From Malania oleifera (taxonomy: Eukaryota; Streptophyta; Magnoliopsida; Santalales; Ximeniaceae): a stretch of DNA of 64,000 nucleotides. Below are positions 1 through 11,496 of this stretch, one piece after another. The DNA lies in NCBI RefSeq assembly GCF_029873635.1, contig NC_080423.1, positions 107,927,988 through 107,991,987 on the forward strand. The letters run 5' to 3'. The notes under the pieces were generated by a model that was given only the letters and a program-made list of their open reading frames with translations, searched no databases and had not been told where the DNA came from. The stretch's first letter is position 1, and each line of letters begins with the position of its first letter. Both the position numbers and the translations under genes were made by a program.

Positions 1-61
1 TTTAGAAACCAAAGTTCGTGCGGTCAAACATCTCGATGCGAGAGCTCTTTTCGTTTGACAT
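1..61 (-). pseudogene. gag start of Copia-L (partial, early stop)
   Basis: The minus strand gives an ATG at 59-61 followed by MSNEKSSRIEMFDRTNFGF and then a TAA. Copia gag proteins normally have a Trp right after this Asn-Phe-x-x motif (family knowledge), so TAA probably replaces TGG. Only about 20 codons are in the window. Confidence 0.55.
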
Positions 62-269
62 CTTGATTTGCTGATCTAGAGATGGAATTAGCTCAATCAT
101 ACAGCACGGTTGAATCCGAAATGGCCGAAAACCCTAGAAATGGCTTAAGTCGTTCAATAAACGAACCTAAAATGGCTTCAAAAAGCCCGATTAAACTTTC
201 GGTCAAAACTGGTCAACTTCAGTCAACTTTAACGGAATATTCTCTAACGGCGTTAGTGACGCCGTCCAC

Positions 270-580
270 TGCTCCGTTTGCTGACATGGCACGTGAGGGC
301 CCAACTGCTAACGTGGCACGTGGGCAACTGATGACGTGGCATGTGGGGCCACTACTGACGTGGCGTTGTGGGCCTACTGTGGGGTCTACTGCTGACGTGG
401 CGTGGGACCCGAGGCTAACATGGCGGCTGACTCGACTGCTGATGTGTCACTGATGCCGCTACTGACTAGGCGCTTACTCAGCACCATGTGGCGCTGACTA
501 GGCGGCTGACACAACGCTGGCGTGGCGTGCTGACGTGGAGGAATCTGGCTGACGCGGCGCTGACGTGGACACTGACGTCA
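270..580. repeat. GC-rich array of TGACGTGGC-like units in the Copia-L leader
   Basis: About a dozen degenerate 11-25-bp units on a GCTGACGTGGC theme lie in the untranslated leader between primer site and gag. Many contain ACGTGGC (the abscisic-acid response element core) or TGACG (the TGA/as-1 core). The base composition contrasts with the AT-rich surroundings. Whether it is a transcriptional enhancer, an RNA structure or a plain minisatellite cannot be decided from sequence. Confidence 0.6.
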
Positions 581-876
581 GCGTCTTCAACCTCCGAAAT
601 GCTCGCCAGACTTTCTTCGGCACATGGACGTGCGTGAGAACCTCTCCCGCCCTGTTGCCGGCGCGTGAAGGCGCATGGCAGGGCGGTATTTACGCCGGTT
701 GCTCATGTGAGCGCGTGCGGCTTTGTCCGAGCTCTGTTTAAGCTCCGGTTACCTTCGTTGGCTTCGTCTTAGCGAGAGGAGTTTGATGGCAACCTCAAAA
801 TCAAAATTCAAGCTACTGGACAGAGGCTCAAAATCTGAAATTTTTCTCTGATCTGGCAATTTTACTCCAACCAAGT

Positions 877-888
877 TCTGATACCATT
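877..888 (-). promoter_or_regulatory. Primer binding site of Copia-L
   Basis: The minus strand reads TGGTATCAGAAC two bases inside the LTR. This matches the 3' end of initiator tRNA-Met, the standard Copia primer, with one mismatch to the usual TGGTATCAGAGC. Confidence 0.85.
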
Positions 889-1395
889 TGTTGGGGAATT
901 AACCTGGAGCAAAAATCACACACGAAGAAAAATAAACAAGCACATCTACAATGGAACACTGGATTTACGTGGTTTGGTCCAAACTGACCTACATCCATGG
1001 GAGCACACACCACTGCACTATAAACTGGGAGAAATATAACAAGGAGGAGGAGCCACACTGCTCAACTCTACTCTCTCTGTCTCACACTCTCTAACTCTCT
1101 GCACTGCACAATACAACACTCAACACAGCATACAAAGCTCTCCACATTCTCTGCTCTCTGAACACAACACACAGCTTACTCTCACACGCAGCACACTCTG
1201 CGCACAACTCCACTCACACAACTGCCACAACTTGCTGCACATATTTATATATATACACAAGGGGGAGCTAAATTCAAAGATGGTGGCTTGCAATTTCAGC
1301 AAAATCTGCAAAGTAGGTGGCCGCCATTCTTCAATGTCAAAGTCAGCGGCTGGGTTAGTATGGCTACTGACAGTTCCAGACCAGCAATCCCAACA
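889..1395 (-). repeat. 5' LTR of Copia-L (507 bp)
   Basis: The ends are the short inverted repeat TGTTGGG / CCCAACA. A minus-strand TATA stretch (TATATATAAATA) lies near 1240-1256 and would start transcription leftwards through a CT-rich segment. A block near 970-1000 resembles the 'ACGTGGTTCGGC' block also seen near 21453, which is common in plant LTR-like sequence. The LTR abuts PAP exon sequence at 1396 with no gap. Confidence 0.85.
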
Positions 1396-1689
1396 GTCCT
1401 CTCATAGTTATGGACATGGCCCAAAAATGCAATGTCAACCTTGTACTTCTACAAAAGTTTTTGCAAGCTTTCCCTTCACATGGGCTCTTCAAATGAGCCC
1501 ACCAGACCATGCCAAGAACCACTGGAATACCCAAGCACACGATGAGCAGCAAAGATCAACCAAGACTGTTTCTGCCTGTCTGCTGATGCAAGGCAACGCA
1601 TAATAAACTCATACTGTTTAGTTCCCTCCCTCCAGTCATGCTTAGTGTTTGCAATGTAGAAATGAAACATGCCATAATCTGTCGAATAC
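1396..1689 (-). pseudogene. Purple acid phosphatase exon fragment, copy 1
   Basis: The minus strand encodes a metallophosphatase exon homologous to the exon at 25138-25386 plus 30645-30710. The acceptor side is kept (CAG before GTATTCGAC at 1689). Visible stretches are DYGMFHFYIANTKHDWREGT, FAAHRVLGYSS and GHVHNYERT, the last carrying the Gly-His-x-His metal-binding motif. Two in-frame stops (TGA after SFEEPM, TAG in the following QKLL segment) make it non-coding. The rest of the exon is cut off by the Copia-L LTR at 1395. It is a dead paralogue of the copy at 24580-32583, closest to the plant PAP1/24/27 lineage as far as memory allows. Confidence 0.85.
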
Positions 1690-2143
1690 CTGTAAAAAAC
1701 ATAGCTATGATTTTAGAAAAGGTTTTAAACATGAAATTCCAAAAGTTTAAGATTAAGTCAAAGCAGTAAATGTAGAAAATAATGTCAAAAATATAAACTG
1801 AACAGTCATATTGACAGAAAATGGCTACCTTTACCAAACAGTTCAGGAAAGCGACCATTGAGAGATGCAATAATTCAACGAGATTTAAACCAAAAAAAAA
1901 GAAAAAAGGATGTTAATAGGTTCATGCTTTTTTTTACCATTACTCTCTAATTCCACATTTTCTGTTGAAGTTTTGCCCTTTTTTTTAATAGAAAACAGGA
2001 AATTATATTGCAGAGAAGAGAATATTCAGAAATGAGCATAAGAAATTCTCCTTAAAGAAATGAGAATCAAAAATAAAAAACAGTGAAAAGATAAAAACAA
2101 AACTGCCACCCAATTACTCTGAAGCCCTTTAGAACAAACATTT
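1690..2143 (-). other. PAP intron remnant
   Basis: This stretch aligns with PAP copy 2 intron sequence at 30711-31160, with small length differences in A and T runs. Homology stops at 2143, where a different repeated block begins. No coding potential was seen. Confidence 0.75.
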
Positions 2144-2304
2144 GCATAGTAGATGATTGGTTAGAAATTTGAATTGGAAGTGGCCCAGGGACACCTGGCT
2201 GCATTCTCATGTGGAAGCTTTGGTTGCATTGAGATTAGGCTTTTAAAAGGAGTAAAGAATCACATGTAAATATATATGCATGCTATATAATGTATCTTTT
2301 CTTT
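2144..2304. repeat. Left part of a repeated genomic block, ending at the LINE A target site
   Basis: It matches 18886-19040. The continuation of that block (19041-19650) is found at 9790-10570, on the other side of LINE A. LINE A therefore inserted into this block, and ATAATGTATCTT plus a T/C-rich run appears at both of its borders. Confidence 0.7.
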
Positions 2305-2578
2305 AAAAAAAAAGAAAGTAGGGCGGCACCTCCATTTTATTTATTGATAAACCCTCATTTTTTGTGGAGGAATACCGTGGTTACAAGATAATCAAAGGTA
2401 GAAACAAAAGGCAAAGCTTTAAAGGTCTCCCAAAAACTAACACCAACATCCAGCCAAAATAGGATTACAAGTCCAATCAAAACAAAACAAAACAAGGACT
2501 TACAAAACAAACATCACGCAACAAAACAAATAAAAGATAAATAACATAAAACATAGACCAAAACCAATAGGAAATCAG

Positions 2579-5500
2579 CTAGACATACCTCATATAAGCT
2601 GTATTCATCTTCTCCAATTTATATAACTCATTGATAACTCTAGGGAGTTGACTATTATTTGTAAACAATCTATTCCTCCCCCTAGCACCTTGACAAGTCA
2701 AGGCATCTGTCACTTTATTTCCTTCTCTATACCAATGCTTAATCAAAAAGTCTACTCCCTCCAATAAACCAATCAGCTGCTCCCAAAAACCCCATAAATA
2801 CTACAAGGAGCACCTACTTGATCTTATCTAATTTACACCAATCTTTGAATCACGTTCAATATCAATACTAGTATGGCTCAAATGTTTGCAAATCTTTATT
2901 CCCTCCAACACAACTCTCAATTCAGCTTCATTATTTGAACAAGAACCAAAATATTTTGAAAAACCAAACACAAAAGAACCTATATGGTCTCTAAGGATGC
3001 CACCACCACCAGCCGGCCCTGGGTTTCCCAAACTGCTCTCGTCCAAATTTAGTTTCAACCTCCTTTACCCCGGTTTTAACCATCTCACACATTGCATAGT
3101 TTTAATTCTCTTATTCACAGTTTGCACTTCCAGATTCTACAATATCTGAAAATCAGCATCCTTTAACTGAGTCAATCATGTCATGTTCCTGCTCAAAACC
3201 CTCACCCAATACTTAATGAGCAGCCACACATCTGTACTATTCTTCAATTTTCCCTTCATTATAGTCACACATCTTCTTCTCCACAACCTCCAAACTACTA
3301 AACAAGGAATCAAACCCATCAGTGATCCCAATTTAGAAAATCTAGTAGCCCTATTAAACCACATTTGGACTCTTTCTTTCCAACTTTGTTGTCTAAGGAA
3401 AGGAGCACCAACCTCCACCGAAACCTTCCTCCAAACCTCAGTAGCAAGGTCTCCCCTTTTTAACACATGCTTCATATCTTCTGGCTACCTCATCTCACAA
3501 CAATTACACGCCAAAGCCAACGAAACCCCCACCCTTCTCACCTTTTCATCAACACTTAAGCACTCAAAAGTAGCCTTCCACATGCAGATAGCAATTTTCT
3601 TCGGTAACCATTTATTCCAAACCCACTTTGCCCACTCAAACTTTGGAGCTCTAACTCTGATAACATCCCATGCGGACTTTGTATCAAAGCAACCATCCTT
3701 TTTCGGGAGCCATAACAGTATGTCCGAAGAATTTCTAAGATTTCCCACCTTTTCCATTACTTCTTCCGCTTTATTATACCCCAAAATCCTCTGCAAGTTT
3801 TCCACGTCCCACGCATTATTGATAACCAAATTTTTTTAATTTGATATGTAAATGTGCACCATTTGGACACTCTGCAAACAAAGGTCCCGAATCTAGAAAC
3901 TTATCATACCATAAATTTACATCTCCTTCTCTAACCTTCCACTTAGATTTACTTAACAGTTTAGGCATACCCTGCAAAACTTTCATCCAAATGGAAGAAT
4001 CCGATCCATGAGGTATGCAAAGAGCAATATGTCCTTCATTCACATATTTAGATCTAAAAAATCTAGCCCATAAAGAATTTTGAATTAATAAATGCCAACC
4101 AAACTTCATGAACCAAGACCGTTGCATTTCCGAAATATCCCTTACTCCTATGCCCCCCTCCTTTACAGGAACACACAATTTCTTCCAAGCCCTTAAGTTC
4201 AATTTTTTTTTTCCCATCTTTAAAACCCTAGAAAAAAGAACTAAACATACCATGTATCTTTTTTATCACCAGTTTTGGGACATTTAGAACAACTAAAAAA
4301 TGCAATGACATACTCAACAACACATATCTCAACAAAATTAGATGGCCTCCTTGAGACAATAGTCTACTTTTCCAGCCCTCAACTCTCTTACTTATTTTTT
4401 GAATTAAAGGGTCAAAATGATAGCCCTTCAATTTACCATCCACTATCGGCACACCCAAATACATAAAAAGAAATTTACCCTCACTAAAACCAATTTCTTG
4501 AAAAATTTCTCCCTTCCTCAGAACACCCAACTTCTTTGAGAAAAAAATAGCTGATTTATTTTTATTCACCCTTTGGTCAGTCCAATTTTCATACTCCTTA
4601 ATCACCTCTATTATCTGTCTAACAGATTTTTTTCCAGCATTAGCAAATATAACAACATCATCCGTGTACATTAAATGTGATATAATAGGTGCACCACACG
4701 GATGTGCAAACGGTAAAATTCGCTTCTCAGACAGCTTTTTTTGAACTAATTTGAAAAAAAAAAAAAAAAACCTTCTTCCATGATGATGAAAATATACGGC
4801 GACAGTGGATCCCCTTGCCTCAAGCCCCTTTTTTACTTAAAGAAACCTCTATACGTGTCATGCATCATGACAGAAAACCAAGGAGTAGAAATACAATTTT
4901 AAATCAACTTACAAAACTAGTCTGGAAAACCAAGAGCATGGAAAATTTGATCTACCACCTGCCACTCCACTCGATCATACACTTTGCTCATATCAAGCTT
5001 TAGCATTATATTATCTCCTCTCACCCGCTTACGTAATATTTTTGTCATCTCTTGAGCAAGCATTATATTTTCAAAAATACTTCTCCCTTTCACAAAAGCA
5101 CCTTGTTCTAAAGATATTAAATCACCCATCACCAACAAAAGCTTACCAACAAGAATTTTGAAGAAAATTTTATAGATTACATTACAAAGGCTTATCGGGC
5201 AAAATTTATCAAAAGATGGAGGATCCTTTACTTTAGGAATAAGCACTATGTAAAAGGAACAAAAATACCGAGGCAACATATCACCTCTGAAGAATTCTCT
5301 TACCGCATCCATCACTTCATTTTTAATAATCCTCCAACAAGTAATATAGAAAGAAGACCCAAACCCATCCGGTCCTGGGCTACTATTCACGGAAATAGAA
5401 GAAATAGTTTCATAAACCTCCTTCTCAGTCGGTCCTTCCCTCAACCGACCTATAGACTCCTCAGAAACCACCGAATGGATAAGATCGTCTAGATTTTACC

Positions 5501-5850
5501 TTTGCACTGAACTATTCTGCCTTAAGAATTGCTCAAAATAATTTACAACCTCATTATAGACCATCTACATATTTTCCAACACCGAACCATCAGGAAGCAC
5601 CATTGAATTTACACACGAGTTACGCCTTTTTTGCGTAATCATAGCATGAAAAAACTTTGAATTCTGATCACCATCAATCAACCATTTCAACTTTGCTTGC
5701 TGTGCCAACCTAGCCTCTTTCCTTTTATACCAAACCTCCAATTCAGCCTTAGAAACAAGGAACTCTTCTTCAACTGATTATGAGTACTTAGTCTGTAGTA
5801 AATTCTCTTTTTTTCCACCCTTTCCTCCAACTCTTGAATAAAATCACCAA
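2579..5850 (-). pseudogene. LINE A ORF2: reverse transcriptase, zf-RVT and RNase H (broken)
   Basis: Segments in order on the minus strand: fingers and palm of the RT at 5471-4917 (SPGPDGFG, LIPKVKDPPSFDKF, QGAFVKGRS, LDMSKVYDRVEW); the catalytic loop near 4671 as MYTDD; the thumb region to 4228; a connection segment 4253-3816; the zf-RVT domain 3829-3485 (WLPKKDGCFDTKSAWDVI); an RT-to-RNase-H linker 3475-3176; RNase H at 3058-2828 (LNLDESSLGNPGPAGGGGIL) and 2764-2579. Two changes against LINE B affect the active site: YADD became YTDD, and SKAYD became SKVYD. At least five frame breaks separate the segments. The endonuclease is absent. Confidence 0.85.
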
Positions 5851-7520
5851 TGTAACGACCTCAAATAAAATATAATATAAAAAATAAAATGGTCAACCCG
5901 AACCCGTGGGTAACGGGGACACCTGTCAATCATAGCGGAAACCTAAGTAGTAGCAAGTATAAAAATCTCAAACATCCATCCATAAGACATAATACCAAAA
6001 TCTACCATAACATCATATAACTGTATTTATGTACATCCTCACAAACATCAAAATGATTCTGATCCTAGTACAAAATCTCACCCTCCTAGCGGGGTGATAC
6101 CACTGACTCCACGGCGGCTATGACCCAACGATCACTCAGGGTCTTCTAAAAAATTAATTAATGTTGCGGGTGAGACACATCTCAGTAAGGGAAAATAAAC
6201 TAAATATAGGTGTGTAGCAACATGAACATTTAATGCGATTATACATATACAGTACATTTCAAATTTCTGTAAACATTCATCGTAATATACTAAATCATCA
6301 TATACTTTCATACTTGCTAATAAATCATATCGTACGTAATGCATTTGTTATACTGATAATACTGAAAACATACCTAGGATGAATAGCTAGTTAATTTCAT
6401 GTATTACCCCCCATGACGGGTTGTGTAGCCCGAAGGCGGGACCTGACAATGGCTAGCCGACCACTGCCAAATCAAATATGTCTGTAAGTACGATGAGCCC
6501 ACCGCACCCTGGCCCGAACTGTCAGGTGGACGTCTACACTCTACTGAAAGTCACATCAACTATCTATCTCCCATCCCCTCGTGGGATGGTTAGCACTAAT
6601 CTAAACGTCGATATCTGATCTACATATAGTTACGGTACCGAGCTCCTGAACTGAACTAAACTAACATCCGGGTTCTGATATCATATAGTACATGATATAA
6701 TAGCGGCCTCGTGCCGTTCCTTTTCATAAATACGGCCTCGCGCTGAAAACGTAAATACGGCCTTGTGCTGAATATATAAATACAGCTTCATGTCGAATAC
6801 ATAAATACGGCCTCGTGCCAAAAGCATAAATACGGCCTCGTGTGGATAACATAAATACGTGGCCTCGCACCAGAATCGTTTCCGGTATGTACATTCTGAA
6901 AATAAATCATTTATCATATATTTGTCAAAATCCTCACAATATAACTCATCTTTTCATAATACCCGAAAACATGCTTTGATCGTAAAATCTTTCATATCAT
7001 AATACATTCCACGTAAAATAATATTCATGCCACACATGTACTGTTTAAAGTCATACTTTATATTCTAAAATCATGATTTTCTGGCATCTCATACATACAT
7101 ATACATTTAACATCATAGAAGTATTTTCCCAATCATACATTTCATTCGTAATAAACAGATATTACATATGCTTTTCTGAAAATAGATTTACTCATAATTA
7201 ATAATAACTTGCATGGAAAATAACTGCTTTAGTTTATTCCCTTACCTGGCTACTGAGAAAGCCCCTAAAATATCATGGTCTAACCCCTGTAGGATTTCCT
7301 GATCAATACCCTGAAACTGAAAATTCCTAGTATTAAACCTCAATATTTTCACGTGCATATCATTTCCTCTAACTACCACAAGACCAAATTTGGCTTTAAA
7401 AGCCTTACCTAAACTTTGGGATGATTTCCAACTCGCTTTCACCAACAATCCGCTCCGGCAGATTTGAATAGAACTTCCCCAGGAGCGTCGTGGTGACTTC
7501 GGATTGTCGATCCGGCATAC
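5851..7520 (+). mobile_element. Gypsy-type LTR fragment (TE1) in LINE A, right end missing
   Basis: It begins TGTAACGACC exactly where LINE homology stops and follows TE2 (12922-15209) region by region: the 'aacccgtgggta' block, 'ctcagtaagggaaa', a GC-rich tandem array, 'cccttacctggc' and a final 'tcgatccgg'. Homology ends there, about 450 bp short of the TE2 terminus. The next base is LINE sequence that in LINE B lies about 950 bp further on, so one deletion removed the LTR end and adjoining LINE DNA. No open frame of note. Confidence 0.7.
6690..6880. repeat. Minisatellite in TE1, about 27-bp unit
   Basis: About seven degenerate copies of a unit like TAAATACGGCCTCGTGCCG follow one another. 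The CGGC...GCCG pair inside each unit could form a small stem. It occupies the place held in TE2 by a different array (13925-14265). Confidence 0.7.
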
Positions 7521-7521
7521 C

Positions 7522-8888
7522 CACAGTCACATTACCTGGATCAGAGTGATATTCTTTTTGATTATAAATGCAAACCTCCATATCTCCCTCAGACAACACA
7601 TCATAATTATCCCTACACCCTCCACATCCCCCTCTCTCTCATCCACCTCCTCCACCAAAATCACCTCCCCATCCTTGTCATTTTCAACTTTTCTCCTCTC
7701 TCCTTCACAGACAACTCCGATTTCCGAGACAGACCTAGAACAACCTCCCAGTTCTACCTGCACCCCTACCACCCCTGACTTTTGGTCTTTATAACGATTG
7801 ACTTTCTCTCTACTATTTTTCTCTACCAAATTAACTTCATCCACTTTTTGAGTACCCACATTATTAACCTCATTCACAATTTCTTTATTTTTCCCAATCC
7901 CATTCGACAGCCCACTCACATTTCCATCCTTCTTCTTTTCCACCCTCTGATCCTGAATCTTCAAAACATGACCTTTCTCTTTAACTATCATATTATCTTT
8001 TCTAACCACTTATTTCCAAACCATCTCATCTCCCTCCTTCCTCCTACCTACCTTCCTTTTATCCATAGTCTTAACTCCAAATCAGCATACTACTTCAGTG
8101 TGACCTTGTCTACAACATTTATTACAAAAGAAACCTCTTTTCTCATATATTACCCTTTGCCAATTCTGCTTTTTTCCTACCACCAATGGAAAACCCTCCA
8201 CAAGATCTTTCTACAAGTCCACTTAAACACATAATCTCGCACCAGTGGCTCATGTTTTATATAACGTGACATTATCCGTCCCCAGGAATCTACCAAGCCT
8301 AGTGGCCAAACTTTGCAAGTAGTCCATTCTATATAAATGTAAAGGAAAACCTGGTAGGAAAATCCACTGAGGTGCAATCGATGGCTCCTTGTTTAAATCA
8401 AAATTCACAAACCAGTTAAAAAGCCAAAATTGGCACCCTGCCACCCATCTTCCTTCTCGTGCCTATGCATGAATGTAATTCTTTTCGTTTACCAAATGCA
8501 ATTAAACATGATAGTTGTCTATAAAACTTATCATTGTGACTTCAGAGAGACCCCAGGATTGGATAATATGCCTCTGAAGGACATCAATAGACGGCCTTGC
8601 AGAAAGAAATTTAAGAACCAACGCAAACTTTAGATCCTCAGCAGCCTTTTCCATCTCCACATCCGAGAAAACAAAACCTAATTCTCCATTAATTAATTCT
8701 GGTTTCCTCAACGGGATTTTGAATTTTGAAGATTGAATTGGAGTCTTCAAGGCTTCCACAAACGATTTTCCCACAGTGAAACCTTCCCCCTTTTTGACCT
8801 TATTATCATTCGAATCACTCCCCTCAACTCGTAAACTAGCGTCGACACCTCCCCTCAACCCTCCGGTAACAGCTATCGTAGATGGCAC
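7522..8888 (-). pseudogene. LINE A ORF1: DUF4283 and CCHC RNA-binding protein (broken)
   Basis: The N-terminal part from 8888 is open for 128 codons and carries DUF4283-like sequence (KPELINGELGFVFSDVEMEK, LSARPSIDVLQRHIIQSWGL). Further DUF4283 sequence continues in other frames (APQWIFLPGFPLHLYRMDYL). A CCHC knuckle frame (FFCNKCCRQGHTEVVC) lies near 8075-8150, followed by an acidic, charged tail (8009-7527). Plant L1-type ORF1 proteins have this DUF4283 plus zinc-knuckle order (family knowledge). Several frame changes and stops break it; the end is lost in the deletion near 7520. Confidence 0.75.
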
Positions 8889-9789
8889 AGTCAGGTCTAA
8901 TAGCTATTCCATATTGAATACCCAAAAAAATAAAAAAATAAAAGAAAACAAGACAAAACAAAATAAAAAATAAACAATAATAAAAAAACCAAACCTGCGA
9001 TAGACCTACGTCTTCTGTCACCGTATGTCGCCGATGCAGGTTCGCCGTCACCACTTCGTCGTTGTCGCTGTCTCAGATTCCCTCAGCCCAGAAGCCTCTG
9101 TTGCTCTCCGACGAGTACCACTGCCACTACAACCTGTGGCAGAGATGGTGACACCGCTGAGGCAGTTGAAGCGGAGGAGATGGCGGCGCTAGCGAGCAAC
9201 TCTTCCTTTCCTAGAACTACACGAGAGTCAGTCCCAACTTCACCACTGGCCGCCAACAACACCGACGATGACTCTTCACGCCGTCAGGGGCGACAGAGCC
9301 TCGCCGAAGTCAAAGGCAAAGCTCCAAACTCCATCGTCGTGCGTCTTGACGGCAACAAGAGTTTCACAGCAACCTCGTAGGCAGAAAGAGAGTCGGAGAG
9401 GGCCCCCAAATGCCATCTGGGTGACGGATCCAACGCATGCAACCAGAGAAGATGAAACTCTTTGTCGTCATTCGCAAACGGCGGCTAGAAACAGCACCTC
9501 GCGGCTCGTCATCTTCTTCGTCACAAAAAACTCCAACTCCGTCGTCGTTCGCGATGGCGTCTAGAGAAAACACCTCGCGGGGACAAAGACGCCGAAGAAG
9601 GACACCCCCAGAACAGCGCTAAACCACGACATATGGCTCGTCGTCTTCCTCGTTGAGAAACTCTCCAACTCCGTCATCGTTCGCGACGACGGCTAGAACA
9701 GCATCTAGCGGCGACAGTGACACTGGAGAAGGACACCCAGCAACGCCTTCATCACGGAATAGCGCTCCAAGTCGTCATCGTCTTCCTGC
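8889..9789 (-). other. LINE A 5' leader
   Basis: An A-rich tract (8920-8985) followed by GC-rich, CGTCG-rich sequence up to the target site. It matches 45840-46738 in LINE B base for base apart from scattered changes. Open frames on the plus strand here are not kept between the copies, so it is treated as an untranslated leader, probably with the LINE promoter. Confidence 0.6.
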
Positions 9790-10570
9790 TAAATAATGTA
9801 TCTTCTTTCTTTGATTGATAATACAATGTTGCATTGTTCAGAAGAGCCACCTCACATCGGAGGAAGTGAATTTTCGTAACATATGGAGTGAGAAATGGGT
9901 CAAATAAAAAGTTCAAAATTAATTTAAATAAAAGTGCATATTTACTAACATATTTCATCTTTAAGTAAGATTTAAATTGTACCTAAATTTACGAAAATCA
10001 ATAGTCAATGGCCTGCATCATGGTTTTAATTAATGGTTGCAACCGTTACGTAATGTCATTACATAACCGTTTTTTGGGTTACTGATATCGTTAAACATTG
10101 CGAAATTAGTGGGAAGAAAAATCACAGCTGTATTAGCCATTACGAACTGTGACCATAATGTAAAGGCCACTACGACTGTTATGTAATCGCTACAGGACTG
10201 TTACATCGAAAAAAATTATTTTATTTTTTATTCTTTCTTCTCACTTTTTCCCTCTCTTTCATAAATCATTCTCAATATACCATATGGCGTGAGGGGGAAA
10301 AGATTATAATGAGGATGACAACGACAAAAAATTTACTATTTCTTTAAATACTCACAAGAGATGCATTAATTAACAATTTGAAATTACTAACTTGTTAGGA
10401 AACTATTTTATTTTGACAATATTAATAATGTGATATTTATGTTTTATGTCTCTACTTCAACATTCTTTCTTTTCTAACTATTTAATGTAATAGTTGTAGA
10501 AAGTAATAGGATGTGGAGTGAGCTAGAAATGGGTCAAACATAAAGTTCAAAGATTCACTACTAACATATT
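9790..10570. repeat. Right part of the repeated genomic block
   Basis: Matches 19041-19650 and 46739-47520. Between about 10010 and 10130 it holds ACCGTTACGTAA-type short inverted motifs that are missing from the copy at 19230, so a small hairpin insertion or deletion separates them. No coding capacity was seen. Confidence 0.7.
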
Positions 10571-10627
10571 TCATCTTAAATGAGATTTGAATACTTAATT
10601 AATTACTATCAATTTAAGTAAAGAGCG

Positions 10628-10798
10628 GAGGAGATGGTTCTCCGGATGCAAACGGTGGAAATGGAGAACCAGCAATTGAAAGAAAAGGTGTCCAACTAAG
10701 AAGCGAAGATGGAAGTCATGAAGCACTGGAAAGCACAGATCAAACAAATGATGCGGCAATCTCGTCCAGATGATGCATGTGGCTCCTTCTCTCATTAG
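10628..10798 (+). pseudogene. CACTA transposase C-terminal coiled-coil remnant, copy A
   Basis: A 56-codon plus-strand frame reads EEMVLRMQTVEMENQQLKEK, then one TAA, then EAKMEVMKHWKAQIKQMMRQ and ends at a TAG. The heptad-like pattern of hydrophobic residues fits the coiled-coil end of plant En/Spm-type transposase-associated proteins. It lies upstream, in the right orientation, of a CACTA right end at 15608. The single internal stop and the lack of the rest of the transposase show it is a remnant. The family call is from memory and moderate. Confidence 0.5.
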
Positions 10799-11496
10799 AA
10801 GCTATGTAAAAGGCAGTTTATCTTGGGGGCATAGGATTGTTGGTGTTTGACTACATTGCACTACACTACACTACACAAACATCCACTATCCATTTTTGCT
10901 TATTGCTTCAGTTTAATGAATGATTTAATTTTTGGACTGCATGTTTGAATTGATATATCTTGTGAACTGCATGATGGTAGTGGACATTAAGACTCCATGC
11001 TTGATTGGAACGCCGATTGTATGGCTGATGCAGTGATGTGTATTGCCTGCTGATAGATACTTTTAGGTTGTTACACGTCTTAATCTAAATGACATTTGTA
11101 TGACGCAAAAATATTGTGAATTGCATGCTTTTATGACTTGCAGGTTTGGGAAATAAATGTTCTATTTATAGGTGGTATGCTGTCGAAAATTTGTTAAATT
11201 TTTTCAAAAATAATCAAAGTCATATACCATACGCTGAGATGATTATAGTGTCTGAATATTAAAATATTTTTGAAAGGATGAGTGAATTTCAAATGAATTT
11301 TGAATTTCATCTCTAAATTTACTTTTACATATGCTAAGCGAAAATTCTATCAATCATGGACTCATTTGCATTATTTGATTATTATAATTATTTTTGAGTC
11401 CTACGGAAGCCATGTAAACCATGAACATCACATTTTATTTTTTCATAGAACTATATTCTAAGATAGATTGTTTGTAGGATGCATGAACACATTACA
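10799..11496. other. AT-rich sequence after the CACTA coding tail
   Basis: Nothing is recognisable beyond a short ACTACACTACACTAC stretch at 10855-10875. It is kept in copy B (47767-48450), so it is probably the 3' untranslated part of the CACTA remnant. Confidence 0.4.

Larger units (their letters stand above)
1..1395 (-). mobile_element. Ty1/copia retrotransposon, 5' end only (Copia-L)
   Basis: Read on the minus strand this is an LTR (889-1395), a primer binding site (877-888), an 815-bp untranslated leader and the first codons of gag, which run off the left window edge. The primer site matches the initiator-Met tRNA type usual for Copia. The LTR opens TGTTGGG and closes CCCAACA, so both ends are intact. 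The right flank is a PAP pseudogene exon, so the element landed in an already duplicated host gene. The target duplication cannot be tested because the other end is outside the window. The Copia assignment rests on the primer site and the gag start only. Confidence 0.8.
2305..9789 (-). mobile_element. LINE A, L1-type non-LTR retrotransposon, nearly full length but degenerate
   Basis: Order on the minus strand: 5' leader (9789-8889), ORF1 with DUF4283 and CCHC knuckle, ORF2 with reverse transcriptase, zf-RVT and RNase H, then a 3' end shared with the LINE at 11521 (GGTGCCGCCC before an A/T-rich tail). The near-repeat ATAATGTATCTT(C)TTTCTTT flanks it at about 2285-2304 and 9790-9811, as a target duplication would. 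The unoccupied form of the site is seen near 19035. A truncated LTR (5851-7520) interrupts it, and about 950 bp covering the ORF1/ORF2 junction and endonuclease, present in LINE B, is missing. Many stops and frameshifts show it is dead. Confidence 0.88.

Noticed and set aside
82-453. A 123-codon plus-strand frame at the left end
   Set aside because: It crosses the Copia leader array on the antisense strand and has no recognised domain.
3183-3839. A 218-codon plus-strand frame
   Set aside because: Antisense shadow of LINE ORF2, where the minus strand gives zf-RVT sequence.
7782-8234. A 150-codon plus-strand frame, also in copy B at 44732-45184
   Set aside because: Antisense to the charged tail and CCHC part of LINE ORF1; conserved only because the DNA is duplicated.
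9010-9780. A GC-rich host exon
   Set aside because: It is part of the LINE, bounded by the LINE target duplication, and its frames are not kept in LINE B.
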